Of a DNA stretch of 38,716 nt, positions 7,960 to 16,745 are shown piece after piece. A model generated the notes under the pieces. It made no database searches and was not told where the DNA came from. It saw only the letters and a program-made list of their open reading frames with translations. Where the stretch lies: assembly GCA_902477915.1 (NCBI GenBank), contig CABSJA010000017.1:1-38716 (forward strand), given 5' to 3'. Origin of the DNA: an uncultured Veillonella sp. (lineage in GTDB: Bacteria; Bacillota; Negativicutes; Veillonellales; Veillonellaceae). Within the stretch, counting starts at the first letter, position 1. Each line of letters opens with the position of its first letter. The translations under genes were made by a program, and so were the position numbers.

Positions 7960-8034
7960 GGCCCGTTGGTCAAGCGGTTAAGACACCGCCCTTTCACGGC
8001 GGTATCCCGGGTTCGATTCCCGGACGGGTCACCA
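7960..8034 (+). tRNA. tRNA-Glu (anticodon TTC)
   Basis: A 75-base cloverleaf with acceptor GGCCCGT/ACGGGTC, anticodon loop CTTTCAC and T loop GGGTTCGATTCC. CCA is encoded. Four bases separate it from tRNA-Asn. Confidence 0.96.
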
Positions 8035-8039
8035 CATAT

Positions 8040-8115
<76 letters not shown>

Positions 8116-8120
8116 AACCT

Positions 8121-8152
8121 AGAAGCAAGCATAAAGCTTGCTTCTTTTTTTT
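8121..8152 (+). terminator. Terminator of the tRNA cluster
   Basis: AGAAGCAAGC (8121-8130) pairs with GCTTGCTTCT (8136-8145), followed by a run of T. It stands six bases after tRNA-Val. Confidence 0.9.
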
Positions 8153-8159
8153 GTATATG

Positions 8160-8168
8160 TGATATAAT
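8160..8168 (+). promoter_or_regulatory. Extended -10 promoter of the secreted-protein gene
   Basis: TG-A-TATAAT (8160-8168). The -35 region would fall in the tRNA terminator and is poor, so this is probably an extended -10 promoter. The 5' leader is about 50 bases. Confidence 0.55.
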
Positions 8169-8223
8169 AGTACCAGTTGTTTTGTTTGTAAAAATTTAAA
8201 GAGTTTTATTAAGAGGAGGAACT

Positions 8224-9132
8224 ATGTTTCGTAAATTCGGACGCTATAAACGTTCGCTACTTACAGTACTAGGTGTACTATTGGCATCTACCCTTGCTAC
8301 AGCAAGTGCGGCCACAATTAATATGAGTCAACTAACATCCAATAGGGCTCAACCGGTTGTTATTAACTCTGTGCAATCCAATGTAGATACAACTACACCT
8401 ACATTACAATCCGATAATAATGGTCAACCTATTTTGAAGGTTGCCAACACACCTGTTTCTACTCCAGTTGTAGGAACCCCAGAAAAAGCGACGATTAACA
8501 CATCAAATTCTAATTATGATGGTCACTTAGAGAACTTCCCTAGTCGCAAGGTAACAATTGTTGTACCTGCCAAGTTGCGCAATGAAAACACAGCACAATT
8601 GGGTCGTTATATGACTGATCGCTTATCTAACACACTTAAATATCCGTACTACGATACAGCAATCGTAAGTACTAATACGCCAACAGCAGAAATTAGAGCT
8701 GTTGACCTTGCGCAAATTGCATCTGCGCAGAACTCTGAAATTGTTATCATGCCTGTACCATTGCAAGACGTATACGTACAAATTAATGGTGTAAATAGCC
8801 CATATGCATATAACAATGATGATCGCGAAATGTACATTGCAGCAAAGGTAAATGCATTGTTATATTACTACGATGTGAATGATCAAGTTATTCACACCGT
8901 ACGCAGTGGATTCAATCAAACAGATGATTCCTTAACAATGCCAACACATAAGGCTGTATGGAATAAAGTTATGACTGTATTACTTGATAAATTACCGTAT
9001 AAACGTATTCCAACAGACCGTGACCGCTATCAAGCGCCTGGCATCAACTCTGAATCTCCAGTTGTACTTGACTTCCAAGTAGAACAACCTAGAAATACTG
9101 CTTACTCCTTAAAAGGTGTTAGCGTATTATAA
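8224..9132 (+). CDS. Secreted protein of unknown function
   Basis: A 302-residue protein. Residues 1-29 are a classical signal peptide: basic FRKFGRYKR, a hydrophobic LLTVLGVLLASTLATA stretch and an ASA-A cleavage site. Residues about 30-100 are a Thr/Asn/Gln/Ser/Pro-rich, probably unstructured segment. From about 105 a folded domain begins (RKVTIVVPAKLRNENTAQLG). It has alternating strands and helices, aromatic-rich NALLYYYDVND and the conserved-looking SGFNQTDDSL, and ends near 300. No cysteines, lipobox, anchor or SLH domain are seen, so it is probably periplasmic or released. I do not recognise the family. GAGGAGG lies 5 bases before the ATG. It is a single gene with its own promoter and terminator, convergent with another small secreted protein. 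Confidence 0.85.
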   Translation: MFRKFGRYKRSLLTVLGVLLASTLATASAATINMSQLTSNRAQPVVINSVQSNVDTTTPTLQSDNNGQPILKVANTPVSTPVVGTPEKATINTSNSNYDGHLENFPSRKVTIVVPAKLRNENTAQLGRYMTDRLSNTLKYPYYDTAIVSTNTPTAEIRAVDLAQIASAQNSEIVIMPVPLQDVYVQINGVNSPYAYNNDDREMYIAAKVNALLYYYDVNDQVIHTVRSGFNQTDDSLTMPTHKAVWNKVMTVLLDKLPYKRIPTDRDRYQAPGINSESPVVLDFQVEQPRNTAYSLKGVSVL

Positions 9133-9140
9133 GAGACACT

Positions 9141-9176
9141 AAAAAGACCGTTAAGCAATTGCTTAACGGTCTTTTT
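9141..9176. terminator. Bidirectional terminator, perfect 36-bp palindrome
   Basis: Positions 9141-9158 are the exact reverse complement of 9159-9176. A five-A tract starts and a five-T tract ends the palindrome. It lies between two convergent secreted-protein genes and can stop both. Confidence 0.92.
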
Positions 9177-9202
9177 GTATTCACCTATTAACGATACATA
9201 AC

Positions 9203-9559
9203 TTAGTGAATCAAGCCGATTAATCTAAGTTGATGCTCTGTAAAACCAGCATTTCTTAAAAGTGCAGTAAATGAACTACGGAAGGAATCAGATAAATCGC
9301 TTACGTAATAAATTGAATCATCATCTTTTGCACTTGCTGTACTTGTATTAGTAGTCGCAGCATATTTAGCATTATTAGCTTCATTTTGTTTAACCATGTT
9401 AGCTCTAAAAGCATCATTTGTAGGAGTTTCTACTGGTGGGCGAACCGAGTCAGTATATTTATAACCATAAGATGCGTCTACATGTGTTCCTAGTGTAGAT
9501 GCACCAAAACAGCATGCTAATACAGCAAAAGCAATGAAAGATTTTTTAGATACGTTCAT
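9203..9559 (-). CDS. Small secreted protein of unknown function
   Basis: A 118-residue protein starting at an ATG with GGAGG nine bases upstream. Residues 1-30 are a signal peptide (KKSFIAFAVLACCFGAS, cleavage probably near VDA-S). The Cys-Cys at 15-16 follows VLA, so a lipoprotein cannot be excluded. The mature part is short, polar and rich in Asn/Ala/Thr (residues 48-75). It ends with a better ordered segment, SDSFRSSFTALLRNAGFTEH, that looks helical. No recognised family. It is convergent with the 302-residue secreted protein and stands alone between the palindromic terminator and the ATP synthase operon terminator. Confidence 0.75.
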   Translation of the reverse strand: MNVSKKSFIAFAVLACCFGASTLGTHVDASYGYKYTDSVRPPVETPTNDAFRANMVKQNEANNAKYAATTNTSTASAKDDDSIYYVSDLSDSFRSSFTALLRNAGFTEHQLRLIGLIH

Positions 9560-9677
9560 TAGAAAACCTCCAAATTAACACAATAAGTCATTAAATTTAA
9601 ATGACAAATTTTAGTATAAGCAGATGACCTTAATGTTAGATGAGTGTTTCCTATAAACAAAATGAAATTCTATAGAA

Positions 9678-9703
9678 AAAGGCTAGCCCTATGGCTAGCC
9701 TTT
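9678..9703 (-). terminator. Terminator of the ATP synthase operon
   Basis: AAAGGCTAGCC (9678-9688) pairs with GGCTAGCCTTT (9693-9703) around four bases. On the minus strand it is followed by T-rich sequence. It begins just past the atpC stop. Confidence 0.88.
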
Positions 9704-9707
9704 CATT

Positions 9708-10115
9708 TTATAGTTTTTTAGTTACATGCAAGCGCAATAATGCACGTTGCAATGCTGCTTCTGCGCGTTCTACATCGATATCTGGTGTAGGATTAGATAA
9801 CCGGCCTTCTGCACGTTCTTTAGCTCGACGAGCACGTTCCACATCAATGGATGATGGATCTTGGCAATCTGGAGTTACAATACTCACCTTATTATGTTCA
9901 ATTTCACAGAAGCCACCAAATACGGCAAGTTCACGAGATGTTCCATCTGGTTGATCTATGCGTAATGGCGCTAAATCTAATGCGATAATCATAGGTGCAT
10001 GATTTGGCAAGATACCAAATTGACCATCAATGGCTTTACCTACAAAGAATGTAGACTTACCTTCAAAGACAATCGCATCAGGTGTAATGATCTGTAGGGT
10101 CATAGGTTCCGCCAT
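9708..10115 (-). CDS. atpC: ATP synthase F1 epsilon subunit
   Basis: A 135-residue protein. Residues 1-85 are the epsilon beta sandwich (LQIITPDAIVFEGKSTFFVG, GQFGILPNHAPMI, AVFGGFCEI). The C-terminal two-helix hairpin (ERARRAKERAEGRL and VERAEAALQRALLRL) is complete. The subunit couples rotation to the catalytic head and can inhibit ATP hydrolysis in other bacteria. It is the last gene of the operon, 3 bases after atpD, with AAGGGGG as ribosome site. Confidence 0.96.
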   Translation of the reverse strand: MAEPMTLQIITPDAIVFEGKSTFFVGKAIDGQFGILPNHAPMIIALDLAPLRIDQPDGTSRELAVFGGFCEIEHNKVSIVTPDCQDPSSIDVERARRAKERAEGRLSNPTPDIDVERAEAALQRALLRLHVTKKL

Positions 10116-10118
10116 GGA

Positions 10119-11543
10119 TTATTCCCCCTTCTCTTGCATTTCCTTTGCTTTTTGAACGGCTTCATCAATGGTACCAACCATGTAGAATGCACCTTCTGGC
10201 AATTCATCATATTTACCATCTAAGATTTCTCTAAAGCCTCTCAATGTTTCGGACAATGGCACATATTTACCAGGAGAACCAGTAAATACTTCTGCTACGA
10301 AGAATGGTTGACTCAAGAAACGTTGAATCTTACGAGCGCGAGATACAGTCAATTTATCTTCGTCAGACAATTCTTCCATACCAAGGATTGCGATAATATC
10401 TTGAAGATCGCGATATTTTTGCAATACTTCTTGTACGCCACGAGCTACTGCATAGTGTTCTTCGCCAAGTACATGTGGGTCCAAAATACGGCTTGTAGAA
10501 TCGAGTGGATCCACCGCTGGATAAATACCAAGTTCCGCAATGGAACGAGACAATACTGTTGTTGCATCCAAGTGAGCGAATGTCGCTGCTGGAGCAGGGT
10601 CAGTCAAGTCATCGGCTGGTACATATACAGCTTGTACGGAAGTAATGGAACCTTCTTTTGTAGATGTAATACGTTCTTGTAAAGCACCTACGTCATTAGC
10701 CAATGTAGGTTGGTAACCTACGGCAGATGGCATACGACCTAAGAGGGCAGATACTTCAGAACCCGCTTGGATAAAGCGGAAGATATTATCGATAAACAAG
10801 AGCACGTCTTGTTTCTTCACATCACGGAAGTATTCAGCCATTGTAAGGCCTGTAAGACCTACGCGCATACGAGCCCCAGGTGGCTCATTCATTTGGCCAT
10901 ATACGAGGGCCGTTTTATTGATAACGCCGGATTCTTTCATTTCATTCCACAAGTCGTTACCTTCACGAGTACGTTCGCCTACGCCGGAGAATACGGAGTA
11001 ACCACCGTGCTCTGTAGCAACATTGTGAATCAATTCCATGATTAATACGGTTTTACCTACACCGGCACCACCGAAGAGGCCAATTTTACCACCTTTTACG
11101 TATGGAGCGATAAGGTCAACAACCTTAATACCTGTTTCCAAGATTTGTGTATCTGGAGAAAGGTCATCAAATTTAGGTGCTGGACGATGAATAGGCCATT
11201 TTTCGTCAGCTACAACTGGAGCTGGATCATGGTCCACAGTTTCACCCAGTACGTTAAAGATACGACCCAATACACCTTCACCTACAGGAACGGCAATTGC
11301 AGCACCAGTATCTTCAGCATCCATATTACGGGTCATACCGTCAGTAGAGCTCATCGCAACGCAACGTACAGTATCATCACCTAAGTGTTGCATAACCTCT
11401 ACTACAATTTTTTGTCTATCATGTGCCTTATGATCATGGTAGATGTTGATGGCGTTGTAGATGCTTGGCAAATGACCAGCATCGAAGCGCACGTCTACAA
11501 CTGGGCCAATGACCTGCACAACTTTACCAATATTATTACTCAT
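10119..11543 (-). CDS. atpD: ATP synthase F1 beta subunit (catalytic)
   Basis: A 474-residue protein of normal length. The Walker A loop GGAGVGKT is at residues 158-165, the catalytic segment GERTREGNDL follows, and LLFIDNIFRF is the Walker B strand. The lever motif appears as ELSDEDK instead of DELSEED. It forms the catalytic sites of the F1 head on the cytoplasmic face. It follows atpG after 18 bases, with AAGGAGA as ribosome site. Confidence 0.98.
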   Translation of the reverse strand: MSNNIGKVVQVIGPVVDVRFDAGHLPSIYNAINIYHDHKAHDRQKIVVEVMQHLGDDTVRCVAMSSTDGMTRNMDAEDTGAAIAVPVGEGVLGRIFNVLGETVDHDPAPVVADEKWPIHRPAPKFDDLSPDTQILETGIKVVDLIAPYVKGGKIGLFGGAGVGKTVLIMELIHNVATEHGGYSVFSGVGERTREGNDLWNEMKESGVINKTALVYGQMNEPPGARMRVGLTGLTMAEYFRDVKKQDVLLFIDNIFRFIQAGSEVSALLGRMPSAVGYQPTLANDVGALQERITSTKEGSITSVQAVYVPADDLTDPAPAATFAHLDATTVLSRSIAELGIYPAVDPLDSTSRILDPHVLGEEHYAVARGVQEVLQKYRDLQDIIAILGMEELSDEDKLTVSRARKIQRFLSQPFFVAEVFTGSPGKYVPLSETLRGFREILDGKYDELPEGAFYMVGTIDEAVQKAKEMQEKGE

Positions 11544-11561
11544 CGACAGATGTCTCCTTAT

Positions 11562-12416
11562 TTATTGCAAGGCATTAGCGCCACCAACGATTTCAGAAAT
11601 TTCGTTTGTAATGCTAGATTGACGTAACTTGTTATATTCAAGCCCCAAGGAATCAATGAGTTCCCCTGCATTGTCTGTAGCAGATGTCATGGCTGTCATG
11701 CGAGCACCAAGTTCACTTGCTGCAGATTGCAACAATCCATTATAAACAGTAATTTCTAAATATTTTGGTAGCAACGCCTCCAAGACAGATACAGCGGAAG
11801 GCATAAAGTCATATTCTTCCCCTTTTACCTCATCTTGTGGTTGCTCTATTGGCAACAAGCGCTCAGCCTGTGCAATTTGCGTCATAGAATTTACAAAACG
11901 TGTATATATCATGATGACTTCGTCAACTTCATGACGTTCGTATAGTGAAAGTGCTTCATGCATAATGGCACGCGCATGTTCATAGGAAGGTTTATCAGAG
12001 AAGCCCGCATAGGACTTATCGATATGAATTCCTCTGGATTTCATGCTGTCTCTTGGCTTTTTACCAGCCGTGATAACACGATATGTATCGGAAGATTTGC
12101 CATGCAATTGCTCCATAGCAAATTTCAATACATTAGACGAGAATGCCCCTGCAAGGCCCTTATCAGCACCTATTACAACATAGCATGTGCGTTTTATAGG
12201 ACGTACCTCTAGTAAAGGACTGCTAAAGCCTTCTAAATCACTATTAGACATATGACGCAAGATTTGCCCAATTTTTTCTGCGTAAGGACGTGTAGATTCC
12301 GCTTTTGTTTGTGCCCTACGAAGACGAGCTGAAGCAACCATCTTCATCGCTTTTGTAATTTGTTGCGTATTGGTAACACTTTTTATGCGTTTTCGCAAAT
12401 CTTGTGCACTAGCCAT
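11562..12416 (-). CDS. atpG: ATP synthase F1 gamma subunit
   Basis: A 284-residue central-shaft protein. The N-terminal helix ASAQDLRKRIKSVTNTQQIT and the motif KAMKMVASARLRRAQ are typical. The C-terminal helix (ARMTAMTSATDNAGELI) is also conserved. It starts 3 bases after atpA; GGAGG lies inside the end of atpA. It transmits rotation of the c ring to the beta subunits. Confidence 0.97.
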   Translation of the reverse strand: MASAQDLRKRIKSVTNTQQITKAMKMVASARLRRAQTKAESTRPYAEKIGQILRHMSNSDLEGFSSPLLEVRPIKRTCYVVIGADKGLAGAFSSNVLKFAMEQLHGKSSDTYRVITAGKKPRDSMKSRGIHIDKSYAGFSDKPSYEHARAIMHEALSLYERHEVDEVIMIYTRFVNSMTQIAQAERLLPIEQPQDEVKGEEYDFMPSAVSVLEALLPKYLEITVYNGLLQSAASELGARMTAMTSATDNAGELIDSLGLEYNKLRQSSITNEISEIVGGANALQ

Positions 12417-12419
12417 ACA

Positions 12420-13958
12420 TTACGCCTCCTTACGAGACACTAATGTATGCGTAGAACCAAATGCTTCTACACATTCTGGGATTGCTTGCTTCAATAGATT
12501 TTCAGTATCTTCATCAATTTTCTTAGACGTTTCAATATTCGTGATAATTTCAGGATAGTTAGCTTTCACAAAACGTAAAAGTTCAGATTCAAATGATAAT
12601 ACATCAGCTACTTGAATATTAGCTAAGTATCCTTTTGTACCAGCGTAAAGATTGATAACCATTTCTGCTACGCTCATAGGTTCATATTGACCTTGTTTTA
12701 ACATTTCAGTCAAACGTTCACCGCGGTCTAATTGTGCTTTAGTAGCCGCATCAAGATCAGAACCGAACTGTGCGAAGGCTGCCAATTCACGATATTGTGC
12801 AAGGTCCAAACGCAATTGGCCTGCTACTTGTTTCATCGCTTTAGTTTGTGCACTACCACCTACACGGGATACGGACAAACCTACGTCAACAGCTGGACGG
12901 ATACCAGAGTAGAACATATCTGTCCCCAAGAAAATTTGACCATCAGTGATGGAGATTACGTTTGTTGGGATGTATGCAGATACGTCACCCGCTTGTGTTT
13001 CAATGATTGGCAACGCTGTAATAGAACCACCGCCAAGTTCTGGTGAAAGTTTAGCAGCACGTTCTAATAGGCGGCTGTGTAAGTAGAATACGTCGCCTGG
13101 ATACGCTTCACGCCCTGGTGGACGGCGTAATAATAGAGACATAGCACGGTAAGCAGCTGCTTGCTTAGTTAAGTCATCATATACGCAAAGTACATGTTTG
13201 CCTTTGTACATGAAGTATTCACCCATAGCAACCCCTGCATACGGAGCAATGTATTGTAATGGAGCACCTGTAGAAGCACTAGCAGAAACGACGATTGTAT
13301 AATCCAACGCACCTGTTTCTTCTAATTTTTGTACTACACGAGCTACGGTAGATTCTTTTTGACCAATAGCTACATAGATACAAATAACATCTTTACCTTT
13401 TTGGTTGATGATTGTATCAAGAGCGATTGCAGTTTTACCAGTACCACGGTCACCAATGATGAGCTCACGTTGGCCACGGCCAATTGGTACCATTGCATCA
13501 ATGGCTTTCAAACCAGTTTGCAAAGGTTCATTTACGGATTGACGATCCGCAATACCAGGAGCTGGATGTTCTACAGGACGACGTTCTGTCGCTTGAATAG
13601 CACCCTTACCATCGATAGGCTGACCCAACGGATTTACTACACGACCAATAAGTGCATCACCTACTGGTACGTCCATAATTTTGCCAGTACGGCGTACTTG
13701 GTCACCTTCTTTAATCAAGAAGTCATCACCCAATAGTACGGCACCAACATTATCTAATTCTAAGTTCAAAACCAAGCCATATACGCCGTGTGGTAATTCT
13801 AGCAACTCACCGGCCATGGCTCTTTCAAGACCATAAATATGGGCGATGCCATCCCCTACGTCGAGAACAGTACCCACGTCATCGACATTGAGGTCAACAT
13901 CATAGTCCTGAATCTGCTGTTTGATTATAGCAGTGATTTCTTCAGGCTTCATTTTCAT
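12420..13958 (-). CDS. atpA: ATP synthase F1 alpha subunit
   Basis: A 512-residue protein with GDRGTGKT at residues 169-176 and the typical PLQTGLKAIDAMVPIGRGQR. It also has the YPGDVFYLHSRLLERAAKLS segment. It forms the non-catalytic nucleotide sites of the F1 head. Two ATG codons are possible (13958 and 13952) because the ribosome site is weak (GGGTATAT close by, AGGGGTG further up). The longer form is given. It follows atpH after 16 bases. Confidence 0.97.
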   Translation of the reverse strand: MKMKPEEITAIIKQQIQDYDVDLNVDDVGTVLDVGDGIAHIYGLERAMAGELLELPHGVYGLVLNLELDNVGAVLLGDDFLIKEGDQVRRTGKIMDVPVGDALIGRVVNPLGQPIDGKGAIQATERRPVEHPAPGIADRQSVNEPLQTGLKAIDAMVPIGRGQRELIIGDRGTGKTAIALDTIINQKGKDVICIYVAIGQKESTVARVVQKLEETGALDYTIVVSASASTGAPLQYIAPYAGVAMGEYFMYKGKHVLCVYDDLTKQAAAYRAMSLLLRRPPGREAYPGDVFYLHSRLLERAAKLSPELGGGSITALPIIETQAGDVSAYIPTNVISITDGQIFLGTDMFYSGIRPAVDVGLSVSRVGGSAQTKAMKQVAGQLRLDLAQYRELAAFAQFGSDLDAATKAQLDRGERLTEMLKQGQYEPMSVAEMVINLYAGTKGYLANIQVADVLSFESELLRFVKANYPEIITNIETSKKIDEDTENLLKQAIPECVEAFGSTHTLVSRKEA

Positions 13959-13974
13959 ATATACCCATTCACCC

Positions 13975-14526
13975 CTATCTAATAGAGTTCGTTCTTAATA
14001 AAGATTTTTCTAATTCTTGCAAGCGACGAGATACAGAGCCATCAATGCGTTTATCCCCTACTTGAATGATAATACCACCCATAATGGAAGGATCTTGACG
14101 CACGGATAGAATAACATCTTTGCCCGTTACCTCTCGTAATTTAGCTTGTACAGATGCTTCTATATCAGCTGTGATTGGTTCTGCTACAGTGACAGTAGCT
14201 TCTAGAATACCACGAGCTTCGCGTGATTTCTTAATAAATGCCGCAATAGTCTGCTTTATATAGCGATCACGACCACGTTTAATCATCACATAAATAAAAT
14301 GCAAAGCAACCTTATCGAGACTAGATTCAAAAATTTTACCAATCAGCTTAATCTTTGCATCTTCTGTAACAGTTGGATTTTCAAGGAATGAGCTTAATTC
14401 AGGTTGCTCATCCATTACAGATGCTACATAGCCTAATTGCTCCTCCATGAGATCCAACTTATTTTGTTCTTGAGCTAATTCAAACATAGCTGAACTGTAT
14501 TTATCTGCTACAATTTCTATGCTCAT
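13975..14526 (-). CDS. atpH: ATP synthase delta subunit
   Basis: A 183-residue OSCP/delta protein. The N-terminal six-helix domain begins IVADKYSSAMFELAQEQNKL. The C-terminal domain includes VTVAEPITADIEASVQAKL and GGIIIQVGDKRIDGSVSRRL, the best conserved part of the family. It clamps the peripheral stalk to the F1 head. It begins 4 bases after the atpF stop. Confidence 0.95.
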   Translation of the reverse strand: MSIEIVADKYSSAMFELAQEQNKLDLMEEQLGYVASVMDEQPELSSFLENPTVTEDAKIKLIGKIFESSLDKVALHFIYVMIKRGRDRYIKQTIAAFIKKSREARGILEATVTVAEPITADIEASVQAKLREVTGKDVILSVRQDPSIMGGIIIQVGDKRIDGSVSRRLQELEKSLLRTNSIR

Positions 14527-14530
14527 CGTA

Positions 14531-15028
14531 TCACAACCCTATCGTTTTACTATCAAGTTGACGAATAGCGTCTTCGATCAATTTTGTATTAGTTTCGCTG
14601 TTCATATCTTTAGCAACAACTTTACCAGCCATAGCTACAGATAAGGAAACAACTTCATTGCGCAAGCTGTTCATAGCACGATCACGTTCAATGGCAATAT
14701 CTTGACGAGCACGATTTTTTTCTTGTTCAATTTGCTCGCGAGCTGTTGCTAATTGTTCACGTGTTGTATTTTCTGCTTCTTGAATTGCTTTTTCAACAAT
14801 TTTTTGTGCCTCTACACGAGCATTAGAAATTTGAGCTGCATAATCAGCTTTAAATTCCTCTGCTTCTGCACGAGCTTTTTCTGCAGCTTCTAAGTCTTTA
14901 GCAATTCGTTCTTTACGTTCTGTCATCATAGCCAATAATGGTTTATATGCAAAACGAGCCAATAGCCAAACTAATATAAAAAAGTTCAACATTTGAGCAA
15001 GAATCGTTCCAAGGCTTAAGTCAACCAA
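14531..15028 (-). CDS. atpF: ATP synthase F0 b subunit
   Basis: A 165-residue stator protein. Residues 5-27 are one membrane helix (LGTILAQMLNFFILVWLLARF). A long charged coiled coil follows (EKARAEAEEFKADYAAQ, AREQIEQEKNRARQDIAIER). Only one b-type gene is present, so the stalk is expected to be a homodimer. Start ATG has GGAGGAATAACC before it. Confidence 0.96.
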   Translation of the reverse strand: MVDLSLGTILAQMLNFFILVWLLARFAYKPLLAMMTERKERIAKDLEAAEKARAEAEEFKADYAAQISNARVEAQKIVEKAIQEAENTTREQLATAREQIEQEKNRARQDIAIERDRAMNSLRNEVVSLSVAMAGKVVAKDMNSETNTKLIEDAIRQLDSKTIGL

Positions 15029-15046
15029 GGTTATTCCTCCTCGTTA

Positions 15047-15274
15047 TTATCTGAATAACAAAATAAATGCTACTACTACACCGATGATAGGCATCGCTTC
15101 GATCAAACCAATCGCTACGAACATTGTAGACATCAATTGACCACGTAATTCTGGTTGGCGTGTAATACCTTCGATTACTTTGCTAGATACAAGACCATCA
15201 CCGATACCTGCACCAATGGCACCACAACCTACTGCGATTGCTGCTGCTAATGCGAATAAACCTTGAGCTTCCAT
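15047..15274 (-). CDS. atpE: ATP synthase F0 c subunit
   Basis: A 75-residue two-helix hairpin with the RQPE loop at residues 39-42 and the ion-binding carboxylate Glu59 in GLIEAMPI. Na+-specific c subunits such as that of Ilyobacter carry Gln at the position of Asp26 here and Ser after the carboxylate, where this protein has Ala60. Both Na+ ligands are therefore missing, and H+ coupling is predicted. GGAGG lies nine bases before the ATG. Confidence 0.97.
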   Translation of the reverse strand: MEAQGLFALAAAIAVGCGAIGAGIGDGLVSSKVIEGITRQPELRGQLMSTMFVAIGLIEAMPIIGVVVAFILLFR

Positions 15275-15297
15275 AATATATCCTCCATATAAAATAA

Positions 15298-15996
15298 TTA
15301 ATGTTCCTCACTAAGAGCCATCCCCAAGTAGGAGGCAGTAAGAACTGTGAAAATAAAGGCTTGAATAATACCGATAAATAAACTAAAAGCAATCCAAACC
15401 CATGGTACAGGTACAAACCAAGGCAAGTTATACAATACTTCTAACAAAATTTCACCAGCTACGATATTGCCGAATAGACGGAAAGCAAGTGTAACTGGTT
15501 TTGCAATTTCCTCAAAAATATTAAGGATTAGCAAAGCCTTATAAGGTTGTACAAAATGATTGAAATAGGATAAGCCTTTAACTTTAATCCCCATAACCCA
15601 TACCACTAATGTGCTACATAGAGCTAATGCAATTGTAGTATTAATATCGGATGTTGGTGATGTTAAAGCCTTAAACGTTGGCATTAAACCCAGTTCGTTC
15701 CCTACAAAAATAAATAAGAAAAACGTAAATAACAAGGAACTTACCATCGGCCAATGACGACCCAAGTTCGGAGCTAGCTGCCCCTCTAAGCCTTCTAATA
15801 TAGCTTCCACTATATTTTGCAAGCCTACAGGCACCAATTTACGTCCTCGGGTGGCCAATACTGTTACCAGTATTACAATAGCCATAGTAACCCATGTAGC
15901 AATCAAGGTATCAATATTAAATGTTAACCCCAACCACTGCACGACCTCATGGTGTCCCGCATGTAATTCCACGTTCTCAACCCCTTCCATAGTCAT
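15298..15996 (-). CDS. atpB: ATP synthase F0 a subunit
   Basis: A 232-residue membrane protein with five to six hydrophobic helices. The essential stator arginine is Arg173 in AFRLFGNIVAGE, and GNELGLMPT is the typical conserved segment of helix 3-4. It forms the ion half-channels against the c ring. AAGG lies 9 bases before the ATG at 15996, and a second ATG occurs two codons later. It is separated from atpI by 174 AT-rich bases with a promoter, so it probably starts the main transcript for the structural subunits. Confidence 0.96.
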   Translation of the reverse strand: MTMEGVENVELHAGHHEVVQWLGLTFNIDTLIATWVTMAIVILVTVLATRGRKLVPVGLQNIVEAILEGLEGQLAPNLGRHWPMVSSLLFTFFLFIFVGNELGLMPTFKALTSPTSDINTTIALALCSTLVVWVMGIKVKGLSYFNHFVQPYKALLILNIFEEIAKPVTLAFRLFGNIVAGEILLEVLYNLPWFVPVPWVWIAFSLFIGIIQAFIFTVLTASYLGMALSEEH

Positions 15997-16065
15997 AATA
16001 AAAACCTTATATATTTACAATTAATATAAATATATTATATATGTATCATCATACATCGTTATAGA

Positions 16066-16094
16066 TATATAATCAACACTTACAAGGTAAACAA
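16066..16094 (-). promoter_or_regulatory. Internal promoter ahead of atpB
   Basis: On the minus strand TTGTTT (16089-16094), a 17-base spacer and TATATA (16066-16071). A leader of about 65 bases follows, containing the inverted repeat ATGTAT/ATACAT (about 16041-16056). An alternative -10 TATAAC lies slightly downstream. Confidence 0.55.
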
Positions 16095-16170
16095 TTCCAA
16101 TTACTCATAATCACATTGTGTATAATGCATTATCGGTATACACCTATCATTCTTACTGCTACTTACGGGG

Positions 16171-16539
16171 TCAGAAATGCCGACTAAGCCACCAATACAC
16201 CACATATAATGCCGGTTGTATGAGTGCAATACCTATAAACATGCTAACAGCTTCAACACCAGGTATTTTTAATCCTAAGACGACCAAAGAGCCTACTAAC
16301 ATAAGACGCCATATCATCTGCCTGCGAGCTTTACGTACGGCTTTATAAGGGTCTCCTGACACAATAGATTGTCCATGCAAAGCCAAGCTAAGCAAGTAGA
16401 GTACCATTATAAAAATGCCCCAAAGCCATCCCCATAGATACACTTCTAAGCCACATAAAACTTGTATTATACCGCCTAAAAAGGCAATAAAAAAACAAGT
16501 TAGTAGCACACGCACTATGAATTTAATATATTGATTCAT
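16171..16539 (-). CDS. atpI: ATP synthase subunit I (AtpI)
   Basis: A 122-residue protein with four hydrophobic segments (about 8-30, 35-52, 75-92, 97-117) and a basic cytoplasmic loop between the second and third (DPYKAVRKARRQ). This fits the AtpI accessory family, which assists c-ring assembly or ion uptake in other bacteria. Sequence is poorly conserved in the family, so the call rests on topology, length and its place directly ahead of atpB. Confidence 0.82.
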   Translation of the reverse strand: MNQYIKFIVRVLLTCFFIAFLGGIIQVLCGLEVYLWGWLWGIFIMVLYLLSLALHGQSIVSGDPYKAVRKARRQMIWRLMLVGSLVVLGLKIPGVEAVSMFIGIALIQPALYVVYWWLSRHF

Positions 16540-16549
16540 ATATACCTCA

Positions 16550-16744
16550 CTACTTAACTTGTTTATATAACATATAAAAGCCTGTTATAGCTCCAATAAG
16601 ACCAAATATAACCATACATAATGGTTCAGTTCTAAACCAACCATCTAGTATATATCCAATCCCAATAAAGCCACCTATACAGAAAACGAGTGTGAGCCCC
16701 GCCGATGTTGCCATGGCGAGGGCTTTCACAAGGTCCTTATCCAT
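16550..16744 (-). CDS. atpZ: AtpZ/AtpI-family small membrane protein
   Basis: A 64-residue protein with two membrane helices. The first ends in the glycine-rich GGFIGIGYILDGWF typical of the AtpZ (ATPase gene 1) family, and the second is CMVIFGLIGAITGFYML. AtpZ partners with AtpI in some bacteria as a cation channel or assembly factor. I chose ATG 16744, one base after the wecB stop; a TTG four codons earlier overlaps wecB. No good ribosome site is visible, so translation probably depends on termination of wecB. Confidence 0.78.
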   Translation of the reverse strand: MDKDLVKALAMATSAGLTLVFCIGGFIGIGYILDGWFRTEPLCMVIFGLIGAITGFYMLYKQVK

Positions 16745-16745
16745 A

